Shown: positions 41,693 through 50,709 of the stretch, piece by piece | Position numbering within the stretch: the stretch's first letter is position 1 | Layout of the letters: each line of letters starts with the position of its first letter | Source: Rhodovibrionaceae bacterium | GTDB lineage: Bacteria > Pseudomonadota > Alphaproteobacteria > Kiloniellales > DSM-21159 | Direction: 5' to 3' | DNA length: 64,000 nt | Assembly: GCA_028279885.1 (NCBI GenBank) | Contig: JANQMX010000054.1 | Location: 62,001-126,000 of the forward strand | Notes under the pieces: model-generated | What the model saw: the letters and a program-made list of their open reading frames with translations, nothing else | Databases searched by the model: none | What the model was told of the DNA's origin: nothing | Program-made: the position numbers and the translations under genes

Positions 41693-41718
41693 CCCGGCTT
41701 TCCGCTCAGAAAGCCGGG
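41693..41718 (-). terminator. GC-rich hairpin in the maoC-ileS gap
   Basis: CCCGGCTTTC-CGCTCA-GAAAGCCGGG is a perfect 10-bp stem ~90 bp downstream of the maoC stop on the minus strand, followed by ATTGTCGTTT. It likely ends maoC transcription before ileS. The rest of the 238-bp gap shows no gene. Confidence 0.6.
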
Positions 41719-41809
41719 CCGATAATTCGCAGTTTCGCGTGGAGACCGTCGTTCAATCGCATTACTACGTGCATCGCGGCGGCAGAGCGCCGCGCGCCTT
41801 CGGAGTTCC

Positions 41810-42259
41810 CTATTCCGCCGCCTGCTGCTGCTTCTGACGGCTCATGACGATCAAGCGGGCCTGCCCCTCAACCACCACCTGGTCGCCGACACGGCAGATC
41901 GTTTCCAGGACGACGCGCTTCTTCTCCGTGTTGACCTCTTTGACGGTCGCGGTCGCCGTCACGGTGTCGCCGATCTTGACCGGCGCGGTGAAACGCATGT
42001 TCTGCTCGAGGTACACACAGCCTGGGCCCGGCAGCTTGGTGCCGAGGACCGCGGAAATCAGGCCGGCGGAGAGCATGCCATGGGCGATGCGGCCTTTGAA
42101 GATCGTCGCGTTGGCGTATTCTTCGTTAAGATGAACTGGATTGGTGTCACCGGTGACACCTGCGAACATGACGATGTCGGCTTCGGTCACGGTACGCGCC
42201 ATCGAAGCTTGCATACCGGGTTCAAGGTCTTCGATGTAATAACCGTGCAGCTCGTTCAT
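41810..42259 (-). CDS. MaoC-family (R)-specific enoyl-CoA hydratase
   Basis: 149 residues with a hot-dog fold. Hydratase-2 motif with catalytic Asp and His: FAGVTGDTNPVHLNEEYANATIFKGRIAHGMLSAGLISAVLG. Start MNELHGYYIEDLEPGMQASMARTVTEADIVMFAGV. It hydrates trans-2-enoyl-CoA to (R)-3-hydroxyacyl-CoA, supplying PHA synthesis or fatty-acid metabolism; PhaJ-like is a fair guess. It sits alone upstream of ileS and ends with a terminator-like hairpin. Confidence 0.92.
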   Translation of the reverse strand: MNELHGYYIEDLEPGMQASMARTVTEADIVMFAGVTGDTNPVHLNEEYANATIFKGRIAHGMLSAGLISAVLGTKLPGPGCVYLEQNMRFTAPVKIGDTVTATATVKEVNTEKKRVVLETICRVGDQVVVEGQARLIVMSRQKQQQAAE

Positions 42260-42379
42260 GACCCCAGTCCTTCGCTATAATGCGTTGCAAAAACGATACC
42301 GGGCCCGCGTTAAGCTGGCCCTAAGCGGGTGCTTTTGCAGCGCAGAATCGGTCGTGCTGCATTGCAGTATATTGGGATC

Positions 42380-42892
42380 ATGAGCATCGGCACAAGTCGC
42401 AAAGCGGCGTTACGGCACCGCTCAGGCTGTAAGGCTGCCCCCAGTCGCTTGCCTCGCCGCCAGGTTCTGGCCGCCTTGGCAGCGGCAACGCTGCTGTCTG
42501 CCTGCCAAACCACCCGCGGCAAGGCGGTTGCCCGCTTGGCGCTGCCGCTGGCGCCGCCGAAGCCGGGGCTGTCGGGCATCTACTTCTATCGCAAGGAAGG
42601 TACGCTGTTTCGCGCCGTCGAGCCCGAGGTGATCGTCAACGGCACCTCGGTCGGCATCAGCCGGCCCGGCGAAGCCTTCCTCCGCGATGCGCGGCCGGGA
42701 CGTTATCAGGTCTTCTCTACCGCGGAGCCGAACGAAGTGATCTACCTGGAGGCACGCGCCGAGCGTCTGTCCTTCGTCGAGATGGAGGTCGTGTTCACCG
42801 GCCTCGGCTGGCAGCTCTTGCCTGTCGAGCGCAGCCAGCGCGATGCGGCGGCGGCGATGGAGGGGCTGAGCCTGATCGTTCCCGGGACGTGA
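42380..42892 (+). CDS. DUF2846 lipoprotein
   Basis: 170 residues from ATG 42380; the upstream ATG of the ORF track would put 17 extra residues before a basic signal peptide. Lipobox in QVLAALAAATLLSACQTT. The mature part has the DUF2846 pattern: SGIYFYRKEGTLFRAVEPEVIVNGTSVGISRPGEAFLRDARPGRYQVFS, a small beta-sandwich found in many exported lipoproteins. Function unknown; an outer-membrane or inner-membrane attached location is expected. It is a single gene between the divergent maoC and the cold-shock gene. Confidence 0.85.
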   Translation: MSIGTSRKAALRHRSGCKAAPSRLPRRQVLAALAAATLLSACQTTRGKAVARLALPLAPPKPGLSGIYFYRKEGTLFRAVEPEVIVNGTSVGISRPGEAFLRDARPGRYQVFSTAEPNEVIYLEARAERLSFVEMEVVFTGLGWQLLPVERSQRDAAAAMEGLSLIVPGT

Positions 42893-43154
42893 GCCCAGAG
42901 CCTAGCTGACTGGAACATTGACTTAAATGGAAGTTCTTTGGTGAACCGCGCAAAACGATCTGCTAACGTGCCCTGATCGTCATGTGGTCTCGGAGCGAGT
43001 TGGGCATCGTTACAACCCGGAGATCTAGCAGTGAGCGGCTGACAAGCGACGCTTGCCGGCGTGTTTGTTGCCGATGTTCCGGAGTTGGACTTTCCTCAAC
43101 GCCTGAGAGAAGATGGCGGTGCGGCGGTACGGGCAAGGGGCTGTTGCAAGAGTG

Positions 43155-43679
43155 ATGTCTGACTACATGCATGGTGACCACGACGCGCAGAGCGTCACGG
43201 CCTTGGTCAAGTGGTACAATCCGACCAAAGGGTTCGGTTTTGTTAGCCTGGAAGACGGCCAATCGGACGCCTTCCTCCACGTCAGCGTTCTGGAGCGCGC
43301 AGGTTACCAGGAGTTGCCGGAAGGCGCACGCCTGTCCTGTCAGGTCGTGCAGGGCCGCAGGGGTCTGCAAGTCTCCGAGATCGACTCGGTTGACCTGTCG
43401 ACCGCGACGGCACCGGCCGCCGGCCCAAGGCGTGGCCCCCCCGGTGGTGGTGACCGCCGCGGCCCACCGGCGGAGGAGATTGAGGGAACCGTCAAGTTCT
43501 TCAATCCCGAGAAGGGCTTCGGCTTCGTTGTGCCGGACAATGGCGGGCAAGACGTCTTCGTCTCGGCGCGCACATTGGAGCGGGCCGGCATCAACCATCT
43601 CGATCCCGACCAGCGCGTCCGAGTGTCGGTGCGCATGGGCGACAAGGGGCCGCTGGCAACCCGCGTCGAGTTGGAGTAG
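43155..43679 (+). CDS. Two-domain cold-shock protein
   Basis: 174 residues from ATG 43155 (MSDYMHGDHDAQSVTALVKWYNPTKGFGFVSL). Two CspA-like domains: the first with RNP1 KGFGFVSLEDG and RNP2 DAFLHVSVLERAG; the second with EIEGTVKFFNPEKGFGFVVPDNGGQDVFVSARTLERAG. They are joined by a ~30-residue Gly/Pro/Arg linker (PAAGPRRGPPGGGDRRGPP). Double-CSD proteins are common in alphaproteobacteria and bind single-stranded RNA/DNA. It has a ~260-bp upstream region, which may hold a structured 5' leader as in other csp genes, though no specific structure was identified. Confidence 0.93.
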   Translation: MSDYMHGDHDAQSVTALVKWYNPTKGFGFVSLEDGQSDAFLHVSVLERAGYQELPEGARLSCQVVQGRRGLQVSEIDSVDLSTATAPAAGPRRGPPGGGDRRGPPAEEIEGTVKFFNPEKGFGFVVPDNGGQDVFVSARTLERAGINHLDPDQRVRVSVRMGDKGPLATRVELE

Positions 43680-44126
43680 CTCCCGAGCCGAGCATGGCGG
43701 CGCTGACATCGCCGCACGGCTACGGGCCGAACCAACCTTCATGGCTATCGGCACCGAAGGCAAACCTGTTGAAGCTTTAGTATTGAAATTCGGGTCTTCG
43801 AGCCCAAGCCTTGGTTATGGGCTTTCTGCTGGCTGGCAAGCCGCCGCTCCTCGGAGCGCGCTTGGGACTCGAAGCTCGCGATCTTCCGGATGAGCTATTG
43901 TTCGCGTTGCGAAAGGGTGGAACGTTGCAAACTGCGCAGCCTGCTCAGCCGCCGTTTTAACTAACCATACCAACCTGCGCTTTGCGTCAAACTGACTTGC
44001 CGCACCATCAAATACAGCACTCTACAAACCATGCGGATATCTACCACCCCGCAACAAGTCTGCTCCAAAGCTACGTTGAAATACTGCAATATTTCTAGGC
44101 TAATAGCAAAACGCTTCCTTTTGACA
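43680..44126. other. Gene-free stretch at the left edge of the AT-rich island
   Basis: 447 bp with no supported gene. Base composition turns from GC-rich to AT-rich at about 43,930. A GAAGCTTTAG...GGACTCGAAGC region and short inverted words occur near 43,770-43,880, without a recognisable tRNA, transposase or integrase. It marks the composition boundary of the trypsin/trypco2 island. Confidence 0.5.
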
Positions 44127-45275
44127 CTAAAATAACTCGTACTTCTCTACAACTTCACGATTAGGATCGGTCAGCAAAAAAATCTCTGGATCAACAAATT
44201 TCACATCTGTTGTACCCGGAGGAATGTGAAAGCTGGTTACGCCGCCACTGCTATCCATTCGCACGACCTCTGCAGACCGTGCCATCCAAGCAGAATACGT
44301 GCCTCCTGACACTTTCAATGTGGCCCAGTTGAAGTTATAATAGTCGCTTACGCCCTCCTGCGAGAACTTCTTCGCAACTATAATTTCTCCAACCTCAAAA
44401 ACTACTCTTTTAAACACCTCAGGCACTCGAACTTGTTCGCCCCAAGCTCCTCGTTTGTATTCATGCTCAACATCATAATATTGCCTCTTATACAATGGGA
44501 ATATCATTAACTCAGCATCTTCTGTAGCAATCACCAAATCATCTTCATGCGCATCGACCGAAGTTGGCCTGCTTTCCAAGTCGTGGCTGAAGCTCAGTGA
44601 ATAGTCCACCACCCAACTCGGCTTGCGCCCCTCAGAAAACCTACTTTCTCCTGAAACAATAGGGAGAACATGTATCGCTCTACCCAATGTATCTGCCGCG
44701 AATATAGTCTCATCTTGAAAATCAAAATCCACAATTGGGCCCGATCCAGCAAACACTGTTTCTCGAAACTCAAGAGTTCGAGAATCAAAGGATCTTAACT
44801 TATTACTTGAAATATCATTAACTATAACAGAATCATGAACTACTATTGCTTTTGTTGGCGTGAAGCCGTTTGAAGAAACAATAGCTTCTTCTGCTATCAC
44901 GTCAAGGCTATCATCTAAAAGAACAATACGGCCCTGCGTCTCGTCAACTGTTGTCCCAAAGACATACAAACCATTTTCGCCATAGTGAAGCACCATTGGA
45001 GCAAAACCCAGATCTAAGCGGAAAATCTGTCGCTGCAGGCTGAAGTCAATTTGCACCAACTCAGCGGATAAAGAACAAGCAACGACCCAAATAGGGTCGC
45101 TGACTTCAGCAATATAGATCATACCGCAATCCGGTATACTTACAGAACCGGTGCGTATAAATTCAAGTTCGTCAGTGTACTCATCAATTGCATCTGCAGT
45201 CTTGCACTGCGCACTTGTGATTAAGATACCTGCTAACAGAGCCCAGTTCAATTGTTTTGACATACTTATCATCAC
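44127..45275 (-). CDS. Exported protein of unknown function, predicted beta-propeller-like
   Basis: 382 residues, GTG 45275 overlapping the protease stop (GTGA); ATGs follow at codons 2 and 5. Signal peptide (QLNWALLAGILITSAQC region). I do not recognise the family. The sequence consists of recurring beta-rich segments with similar phrasing (VLLDDSLDVIAEEAIVS, RSFDSRTLEFRETVFAG, TLGRAIHVLPIVSGES, DAHEDDLVIATEDAELMIFPL), which suggests a six- to seven-bladed beta-propeller rather than an enzyme. AT-rich codon usage unlike the flanking genes. It is the last gene of the protease operon and a likely binding partner or target-recognition component. Confidence 0.6.
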   Translation of the reverse strand: MMISMSKQLNWALLAGILITSAQCKTADAIDEYTDELEFIRTGSVSIPDCGMIYIAEVSDPIWVVACSLSAELVQIDFSLQRQIFRLDLGFAPMVLHYGENGLYVFGTTVDETQGRIVLLDDSLDVIAEEAIVSSNGFTPTKAIVVHDSVIVNDISSNKLRSFDSRTLEFRETVFAGSGPIVDFDFQDETIFAADTLGRAIHVLPIVSGESRFSEGRKPSWVVDYSLSFSHDLESRPTSVDAHEDDLVIATEDAELMIFPLYKRQYYDVEHEYKRGAWGEQVRVPEVFKRVVFEVGEIIVAKKFSQEGVSDYYNFNWATLKVSGGTYSAWMARSAEVVRMDSSGGVTSFHIPPGTTDVKFVDPEIFLLTDPNREVVEKYELF

Positions 45276-46525
45276 ATAGGTAGCCTGTGAATTTCTTGAA
45301 CATAAGTTCTCGGAGCTGCTGCCAGTTCATTGAACCAGACTTTGAATTCAACTTTCAGTGATGAAGCCATTTCAATCGACGGCTCCTCATTCATAGAGGT
45401 TGAACTCGCCTCCCGAATCGATTCTAATTTCTCTTGAAGATTGTCGTGAAGCTCATCCATTATGTCTTCAATAACAAGCGTCGGAGTGATTTCTCTCTCT
45501 TCAAACAAACGAGAATATCTCACGCCTAAGATCGTATGAGGTAACATGTTAGCGAGAGGGTGGTCCTCATTGATTGAAGTCACCAAAGGCGTAACTGTTA
45601 CACGGATTTTGCTGGGATAGAACTGACCCGGGAACCTCTCTCGCCATTTAATAATTAGGTCGCGCTGCAGTTGGCCTGAATCATCGTTAAAGTTTACTAT
45701 TGGCCGGTATTGTAGTTCGGCATAGATCCATAGTTCCGATTGGAGGCGGCGGATCGCCGCTTTGTATTGATCAGTTTCTTTTGACAGTCGCTCGACCTCT
45801 CGTTCAAGTGCAGAAAGCCTTGCGCTTTGACTCCAATACGAACTGTCTTGAAACGAAAGGTCCGCATTTACTGCGAGCTGACCAATTTCGGAAATCCGCA
45901 GTATCGTTCCACTTTGAAGGGTGTCATCTCGATTTAGTGAGATGCCCACAACTTTGTCATCAGCTAATACCGGCCCACCGCTGTACCCTTGAGGAATAAT
46001 ATCACTGATGTATACCACCTCTGGATGGCCCACATCACGCACAGAAGAATAGAACTCATTTGGAAAGTATTTTCTATCATTCTTGTACCGGAGCCCTCTT
46101 AGTTTCAATCTTCCGTCTACTGCTATATCTCCACCAATCTTGGGCGCTAAAATATTTGGCCTGTGGGAAGTTGCCTTTAAAAGGCAAATGTCTTTTTTCC
46201 TATCACAGTCTAATAATTTTAGAACAAAAATATTGCGCCGGCCTATTTCTTCCTCAATTGCTTTTCGACTAAGCTCTTGGGGTAGAATATAGTTATTTTC
46301 CTCACTTTTTGCGTAAACCAGTTTGTTTTTCTTGGATTCGTCACTTAAAACATGATTTGCTGTTATAGCAAACCCATCCCGGCTAATCCAGAAGCCCGTC
46401 CCATTAGCGACATATCGGTCCGTGTTGAGTGGGTTATTGTTTGACCAAATCTCGAATATCAAGACATCAGCCCGGGTTTGGTGAGCCAATAGAAAAAGTA
46501 TTATCGTACACAAAAGTAACTTCAT
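45272..46525 (-). CDS. Exported trypsin-like serine protease with coiled-coil and C-terminal domain
   Basis: 417 residues. Signal peptide (MKLLLCTIILFLLAHQTRA). The S1 catalytic triad is visible: His in GTGFWISRDGFAITANHVL, Asp in CDRKKDICLLKA, Ser in IPQGYSGGPVL. Residues ~235-275 are a heptad-like coiled coil (ARLSALEREVERLSKETDQYKAAIRRLQSEL), and ~135 residues of unknown type follow. The 4-bp ATGA overlap with the upstream trypco2 gene and GTGA overlap with the downstream gene make one tight operon. Low GC compared with the chromosome. The absence of a PDZ domain separates it from DegP/HtrA proteases. Confidence 0.85.
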   Translation of the reverse strand: MKLLLCTIILFLLAHQTRADVLIFEIWSNNNPLNTDRYVANGTGFWISRDGFAITANHVLSDESKKNKLVYAKSEENNYILPQELSRKAIEEEIGRRNIFVLKLLDCDRKKDICLLKATSHRPNILAPKIGGDIAVDGRLKLRGLRYKNDRKYFPNEFYSSVRDVGHPEVVYISDIIPQGYSGGPVLADDKVVGISLNRDDTLQSGTILRISEIGQLAVNADLSFQDSSYWSQSARLSALEREVERLSKETDQYKAAIRRLQSELWIYAELQYRPIVNFNDDSGQLQRDLIIKWRERFPGQFYPSKIRVTVTPLVTSINEDHPLANMLPHTILGVRYSRLFEEREITPTLVIEDIMDELHDNLQEKLESIREASSTSMNEEPSIEMASSLKVEFKVWFNELAAAPRTYVQEIHRLPM

Positions 46526-47124
46526 GGTCTGGCGGCCGAAAAATAGAATGCAACTTTGCTTGTTACCTGTTCAGACGCATTTCCCCCAACGCTGAGAAAA
46601 AAGAACGAAACTCTGCCGGTGGTCGAGCGACTTAGAACAAAATCGACCTCATAGATAATTCTGCTAAGTGCCATAGACGGTGGTTTAGCAAGTGCCTCGC
46701 GAATTCCAGCTCTAATTGCATCCGTCGCCAGCTTAAGACCAAGCCTTTCTTGTGAACTTACGTCAGTATCTTGATCTGGAGTCAACGTGAATCCAAGCCG
46801 ACTTCCGGCGCCTAGTGACATAGATGAGCCTGCTTCCAACGCCGCTTGTGGGAAAATCGGAACTTCTACTTTCACGCCACCATTAGCTTGTCGACTGGTC
46901 CTCACTGCCAGTTCAACGTCAACAAACTCAATCTTAAGTCGAGGTTCTGCGGTGTCTAGCTGTGCCGCCTGGATCTCCGTCTTTATCGCTTCGATAACGC
47001 TGGCGACTGGGAGAAAGTCATCGGCTCGCTCTTGCGCCAGACAATTCCCGACGCTCAAGCAACCGACTACCAGAAAAACAAAAAAGCAATTCACTGAAGG
47101 ACCGTTGGGAGAGAGATTCCTCAT
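46522..47124 (-). CDS. Trypco2-domain protein, exported variant
   Basis: 200 residues, ATG 47124 with GGGAGGA at the right distance. An N-terminal signal peptide (CFFVFLVVGCLSVGNCLAQE) precedes a domain that matches the trypsin-co-occurring domain 2: VASVIEAIKTEIQAAQLDTAEPRLKIEFVDVELAVRTSRQANGGVKVEVPI, then LGFTLTPDQD. Known trypco2 proteins are mostly cytoplasmic and sit next to trypsin-like peptidases in predicted conflict systems; the signal peptide here is unusual. A second ~90-residue beta-rich part (LSRIIYEVDFVLSRSTTGRVSFFFLSVGGNASEQVTSKVAFYFS) may be another copy of a similar sheet. The immediate downstream gene is a trypsin, as the domain's name predicts. Confidence 0.72.
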   Translation of the reverse strand: MRNLSPNGPSVNCFFVFLVVGCLSVGNCLAQERADDFLPVASVIEAIKTEIQAAQLDTAEPRLKIEFVDVELAVRTSRQANGGVKVEVPIFPQAALEAGSSMSLGAGSRLGFTLTPDQDTDVSSQERLGLKLATDAIRAGIREALAKPPSMALSRIIYEVDFVLSRSTTGRVSFFFLSVGGNASEQVTSKVAFYFSAARP

Positions 47125-47567
47125 GCCTATCCTCCCGGTGGAAAAACCTTTGGATGAATGCTGCCTTCAACAGCAACTTAAGTCCAGTGGGTTTAAGTGC
47201 AATCGAGAGTGTGGCTTGCTGTTTGGAGAGACCAACCGATTGACATCGGCATTGACTATACCGCCGAGTCCATTGGCAAGATCTCCCTCCGGCTCAACGC
47301 CCGCGAGAAGGTGACCGAACGAGAGGGGCCGGCGAACGTCCTCCGTGGGCAGAGCGTCAAAGGCCTTGTCTTTTGCTGGCGCCGGGTGCCGAAATCCGCT
47401 GCTCGACGGGAAGAGCACCTAGGGCATCCATCTAAGGCGAACGCTGACCTTCAACCCTGCACAGTGCGGGGAAATCGTCTGCACTGAACCGACCAACATG
47501 GAATCATCGAAAGCCTATGATCGAATGTTGTACGGTTGCGTATTGGCTTATGTATGCCAAGGCGTCG
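47125..47567. other. Gene-free stretch at the right edge of the AT-rich island
   Basis: 443 bp between the trypco2 start and the end of the T1SS adaptor gene. It must hold the promoter of the protease operon. Two opposite short ORFs (47167-47418 minus, 47197-47487 plus) overlap each other fully; neither has a recognisable product or a convincing start. GC content returns to the chromosomal level across this stretch. Confidence 0.5.
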
Positions 47568-48908
47568 CTAGTGCTCGCGCCAGGCGCGGTCGATGCTCTG
47601 CACGATCGGCTGAACCAGGTAGTCGACCGGTCGCTGATCTCCGGTCTTGATCGCAACTTCCGCCGGCATTCCGGGAACGAGCTCCAGTTCGCCGAGACGG
47701 GCAACCTCTTCTTCCGGCACCTGGACGCGCACGACATAGTGGCTCTGACCGCTCCGCTCATCGAGCATCACATCGGCGGAGACGTAGACGAATATGCCTT
47801 CCAGCAGCGGCGTGGTCTGCTGCCTGAAGGCCGTGAAGCGGACTTCGGCTGGCTGTCCGATACGCAGGCTGTCGACATCCAGTGGGCTGACCCGCGCCTC
47901 GACAACCAACTCCTTGCTGTCGGGCACGATCTCCAGGAGCGTCCCGCCGGGTGCGATCACGCCGCCGATGGTGTTGACGTCCAAGCCGACGACGACGCCG
48001 CTGGCTGGCGACCGCACGACGATGCGGTCCAGGACGTCTTTAGTCGCTACCATGCGTTCTCTCAGGTCGAACAGCTCCTGCTGGGTGGTCCGCAGCTCGC
48101 TCTCGACGCTCTCGCGAAACTCGCGCTTGCGCTGCAGGACCTCCATGCGGGTCTCGCCGATGGCCTTCTCGGTCCGCGCGATATCGGCCATCAGCTCGCC
48201 GCGCTCCCCTTCGAGGCGCGCCTTCTCACGCTCCAGCGCCAGGACACGGGTCTTCGGGCTGAGACCCTGGCTGAAAAGCTGCTGCTGCCCATCCAACTCG
48301 TCGCGGACCAGCTCCAACTGCCGCGCTTTCGACTTTTCCTGCGCCGCCAAACCGACGATTTCGCGGTCTAGCTGAGCCTCGCGCTGAGTCAAAATCTCGA
48401 TCGTGCCGTTCAGGGACTCGCGCCGAGCCGCGAACAAGGCACGCTGGCCGGCGATCAGCTCGGCGATGTCGGGGGCGTCTTGCATATCGGCGAGCTCCGG
48501 GGGGACCGGAACGTCGGTTGCAGTGTCGCGCTCCGCCCCAAGACGCGCCTGCCGCATGAGGGCTGCATCGTGCGATGCCTTGGTCATGCGATAGACCGCT
48601 TGCGGGCGAGTCTCATCGAGCAGCACCAGTGGCTGGCCCATCTCCACCCGATCGCCGTCGCTGACCAGCAGGGCTTTGACCGTGCCGCCCTCCTGGTGCT
48701 GCACCTGCATGCGCTTGCCGTCCACCGTGACAATCCCGCTGGCCAGCACCGCGCTCGCCAGGTCGGCGGTGAGCGCCCAGGTGCCGAAGCCGCCGAACAG
48801 CAGCGCCACCACCACGATGCCGGCAGCGATGACCCTGCCATAGCGCAGGGGAATGGGCGTCTTCTTAGGGCTTTCGTTCGACATCCCGAGTGGCTTGCTG
48901 TCGCTCAT
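47568..48908 (-). CDS. Type I secretion periplasmic adaptor (HlyD/PrtE family)
   Basis: 446 residues. A short cytoplasmic N-terminus and one membrane span (GRVIAAGIVVVALLFGGFGTWAL) precede a lipoyl/barrel-sandwich region (ASGIVTVDGKRMQVQHQEGGTVKALLVSDGDRVEMGQPLVLLDETRP), a long coiled coil (~residues 105-290), and a C-terminal beta-barrel (VVRSPASGVVVGLDVNTIGGVIAPGGTLLEIVPD). It bridges the ABC exporter and the outer-membrane TolC channel. It lies 4 bp after the ABC gene, forming a unit with the giant RTX substrate. No tolC gene is present here. Confidence 0.94.
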   Translation of the reverse strand: MSDSKPLGMSNESPKKTPIPLRYGRVIAAGIVVVALLFGGFGTWALTADLASAVLASGIVTVDGKRMQVQHQEGGTVKALLVSDGDRVEMGQPLVLLDETRPQAVYRMTKASHDAALMRQARLGAERDTATDVPVPPELADMQDAPDIAELIAGQRALFAARRESLNGTIEILTQREAQLDREIVGLAAQEKSKARQLELVRDELDGQQQLFSQGLSPKTRVLALEREKARLEGERGELMADIARTEKAIGETRMEVLQRKREFRESVESELRTTQQELFDLRERMVATKDVLDRIVVRSPASGVVVGLDVNTIGGVIAPGGTLLEIVPDSKELVVEARVSPLDVDSLRIGQPAEVRFTAFRQQTTPLLEGIFVYVSADVMLDERSGQSHYVVRVQVPEEEVARLGELELVPGMPAEVAIKTGDQRPVDYLVQPIVQSIDRAWREH

Positions 48909-48912
48909 TGCG

Positions 48913-50670
48913 CTAAGCCCCTTCTCGCTGCTCGGCCAGCTTGGCCGACGCCTTGGCCTGGCTCGCCTTCTGAGGTTGGGCGGCCGGCTGCGCCGGTCGG
49001 GCCAGGCGCATCATGACTTCCTCGCGCGGGCCGAAGCTGTCCACCCGGCCATCGCGCAGAACCAGCAGCAGGTCGCAGACGTTGAGCACCCGCGCGTGAT
49101 GGGCAATGAAGACCACCGTGCAGCCCTGTTCGCCGAGAGCTCGAATGGCCTTGCGCAGGGCGTCCTCGCCTTCGGAGTCCAGGCTGGCATTGGGCTCGTC
49201 GAGCACAACGAGCGCCGGGTCGCCATAGAGAGCGCGAGCAAGGCCGATGCGTTGGCGCTGGCCGCCCGAGAGCGCCGAGCCGCCATCGCCGATCCGGGTG
49301 TCGTAACCTTCCGGCAGGCGCAGGATCAGCTCATGCACCCCTGCTTTCTTGGCCGCGGCGACGACTGCTTCAGCATCCGGCTCCCGAAAGCGCGCGATGT
49401 TCTCAGCCACCGTCCCGTCGAACAGCTCGACGTCCTGCGGCAGATAGCCCATGTGCTGGCCAAGCTCGCGCTTGTCCCACTTCCAAACGTCGGCGCCGTC
49501 GACCCGCACATGCCCTCCGACAGGCTTCCAAACGCCGACGATCAGCCGTGCCAGGCTGGATTTGCCGGCGGCGCTAGGACCGACCACGCCCAAGATCTGT
49601 CCCGCCTCGACCTGGAAGGAGACGTTCTGGAGCACCGGCTTCTTGCCGCCGGGCGGCACGGCAACCACGCCCTCGACCGAAAGGCGCCCGCTCGGCCGTG
49701 GCAGCGGTAGAGTCGCATCCGGCTCTCCGACCTCCTGGAGCAGTTGCTCGACACGATGATAGGCTCCGCGCGCCGCAACAAAGCCGCGCCAGGCGCCGAT
49801 CGCCGCCTCGACCGGGGCCAAGGCACGGCCGAGGATGATGGAAGCGGCAATCATCACGCCGGGGGTGATCTCCTGGATTACGGCCAAGTAGGCACCGACG
49901 CCGAGCATGGCGATCTGCAAGACCGGCCGGACGAACTTGGCGATGGCGGTCAGCAGCCCGGCCCGGTCGTTGGCCAAGGCCTGCTGCGCCAGGGCCTCGT
50001 CGTGACGCATCTGCCAGCGCTGCAGAAGCGAGTCCTGCATGCCCATGGCTTCGATCACCTCGGCGTTGCGCAGGCTGGTCTCCGCGAAGCGGTGGCTGGC
50101 GACCGAGAGCGCGCCGGCCTTACGCATCGGCCCGCGAGACACCAGCTCACCGATGACCGCGAGCGAGAACAGCAGCACCGCGCCGAACAAGGCGATGGCG
50201 CCGAGCAAGGGATGAAAGGCGAAGATCAGCAGCAGGAAGGCGGGTGTCCAAGGCGAGTCGAAGAACGCCGTCAGCCCGTTGCTGGTCAGGAAGCCGCGCA
50301 CCGTTTCCATGTCGCGGAAGGATTGGGTCACGCTTTGGTCGCCGCTGGCCAGGCGGCTGCGCAGCACGGCTGAGAACAGCGTGCCGCCCAGCGCATTGTC
50401 CAGGCGGTTACCGACCCGCACCAGAATGCGGGAGCGAACGAACTCCAGCATGGCATGGCAGACCAGCAAGCCGACGGCCAGGACCGTCAAGGCAATCAAG
50501 GTATCCATGCTGCCGGAGGTCAGGACCCGGTCGTAGACCTGCAACATATAGAGGGGTACCGTCAGCATCAGCGCGTTGATGGCGAAGCTGAAGGCGCCCA
50601 CCGCGAGAAAGCCGCCGCGCGAAATGCGCAGCGCATCGCGCACCGGCGATGTTTTCGTCTCTTCCGACAA
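48913..50670 (-). CDS. Type I secretion ABC transporter (PrtD-type permease/ATPase)
   Basis: 585 residues; the start seems to be TTG 50670 (MSEETKTSPVRDALRISRGGFLAVGAFSFAINALMLTVPLYMLQVYDRVL). Six-helix transmembrane domain followed by an ATPase with Walker A GPSAAGKSSLARLIVG, signature LSGGQRQRIGLARALYG, Walker B ALVVLDEPNASLD and the His switch VFIAHHARVL. No N-terminal C39 peptidase, as in PrtD/HasD exporters that move RTX or non-RTX proteins with an uncleaved C-terminal signal. It follows the RTX gene through an intervening hairpin, and precedes its adaptor. Confidence 0.95.
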   Translation of the reverse strand: MSEETKTSPVRDALRISRGGFLAVGAFSFAINALMLTVPLYMLQVYDRVLTSGSMDTLIALTVLAVGLLVCHAMLEFVRSRILVRVGNRLDNALGGTLFSAVLRSRLASGDQSVTQSFRDMETVRGFLTSNGLTAFFDSPWTPAFLLLIFAFHPLLGAIALFGAVLLFSLAVIGELVSRGPMRKAGALSVASHRFAETSLRNAEVIEAMGMQDSLLQRWQMRHDEALAQQALANDRAGLLTAIAKFVRPVLQIAMLGVGAYLAVIQEITPGVMIAASIILGRALAPVEAAIGAWRGFVAARGAYHRVEQLLQEVGEPDATLPLPRPSGRLSVEGVVAVPPGGKKPVLQNVSFQVEAGQILGVVGPSAAGKSSLARLIVGVWKPVGGHVRVDGADVWKWDKRELGQHMGYLPQDVELFDGTVAENIARFREPDAEAVVAAAKKAGVHELILRLPEGYDTRIGDGGSALSGGQRQRIGLARALYGDPALVVLDEPNASLDSEGEDALRKAIRALGEQGCTVVFIAHHARVLNVCDLLLVLRDGRVDSFGPREEVMMRLARPAQPAAQPQKASQAKASAKLAEQREGA

Positions 50671-50709
50671 GTCCCTACCTCGGACCCTGGTTATCTCCCG
50701 AACAGCCGA

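Noticed and set aside
47167-47487. Two small ORFs on opposite strands next to the trypco2 gene
   Set aside because: They overlap each other fully, have no credible start and no similarity I can name; the region more likely holds the operon promoter.
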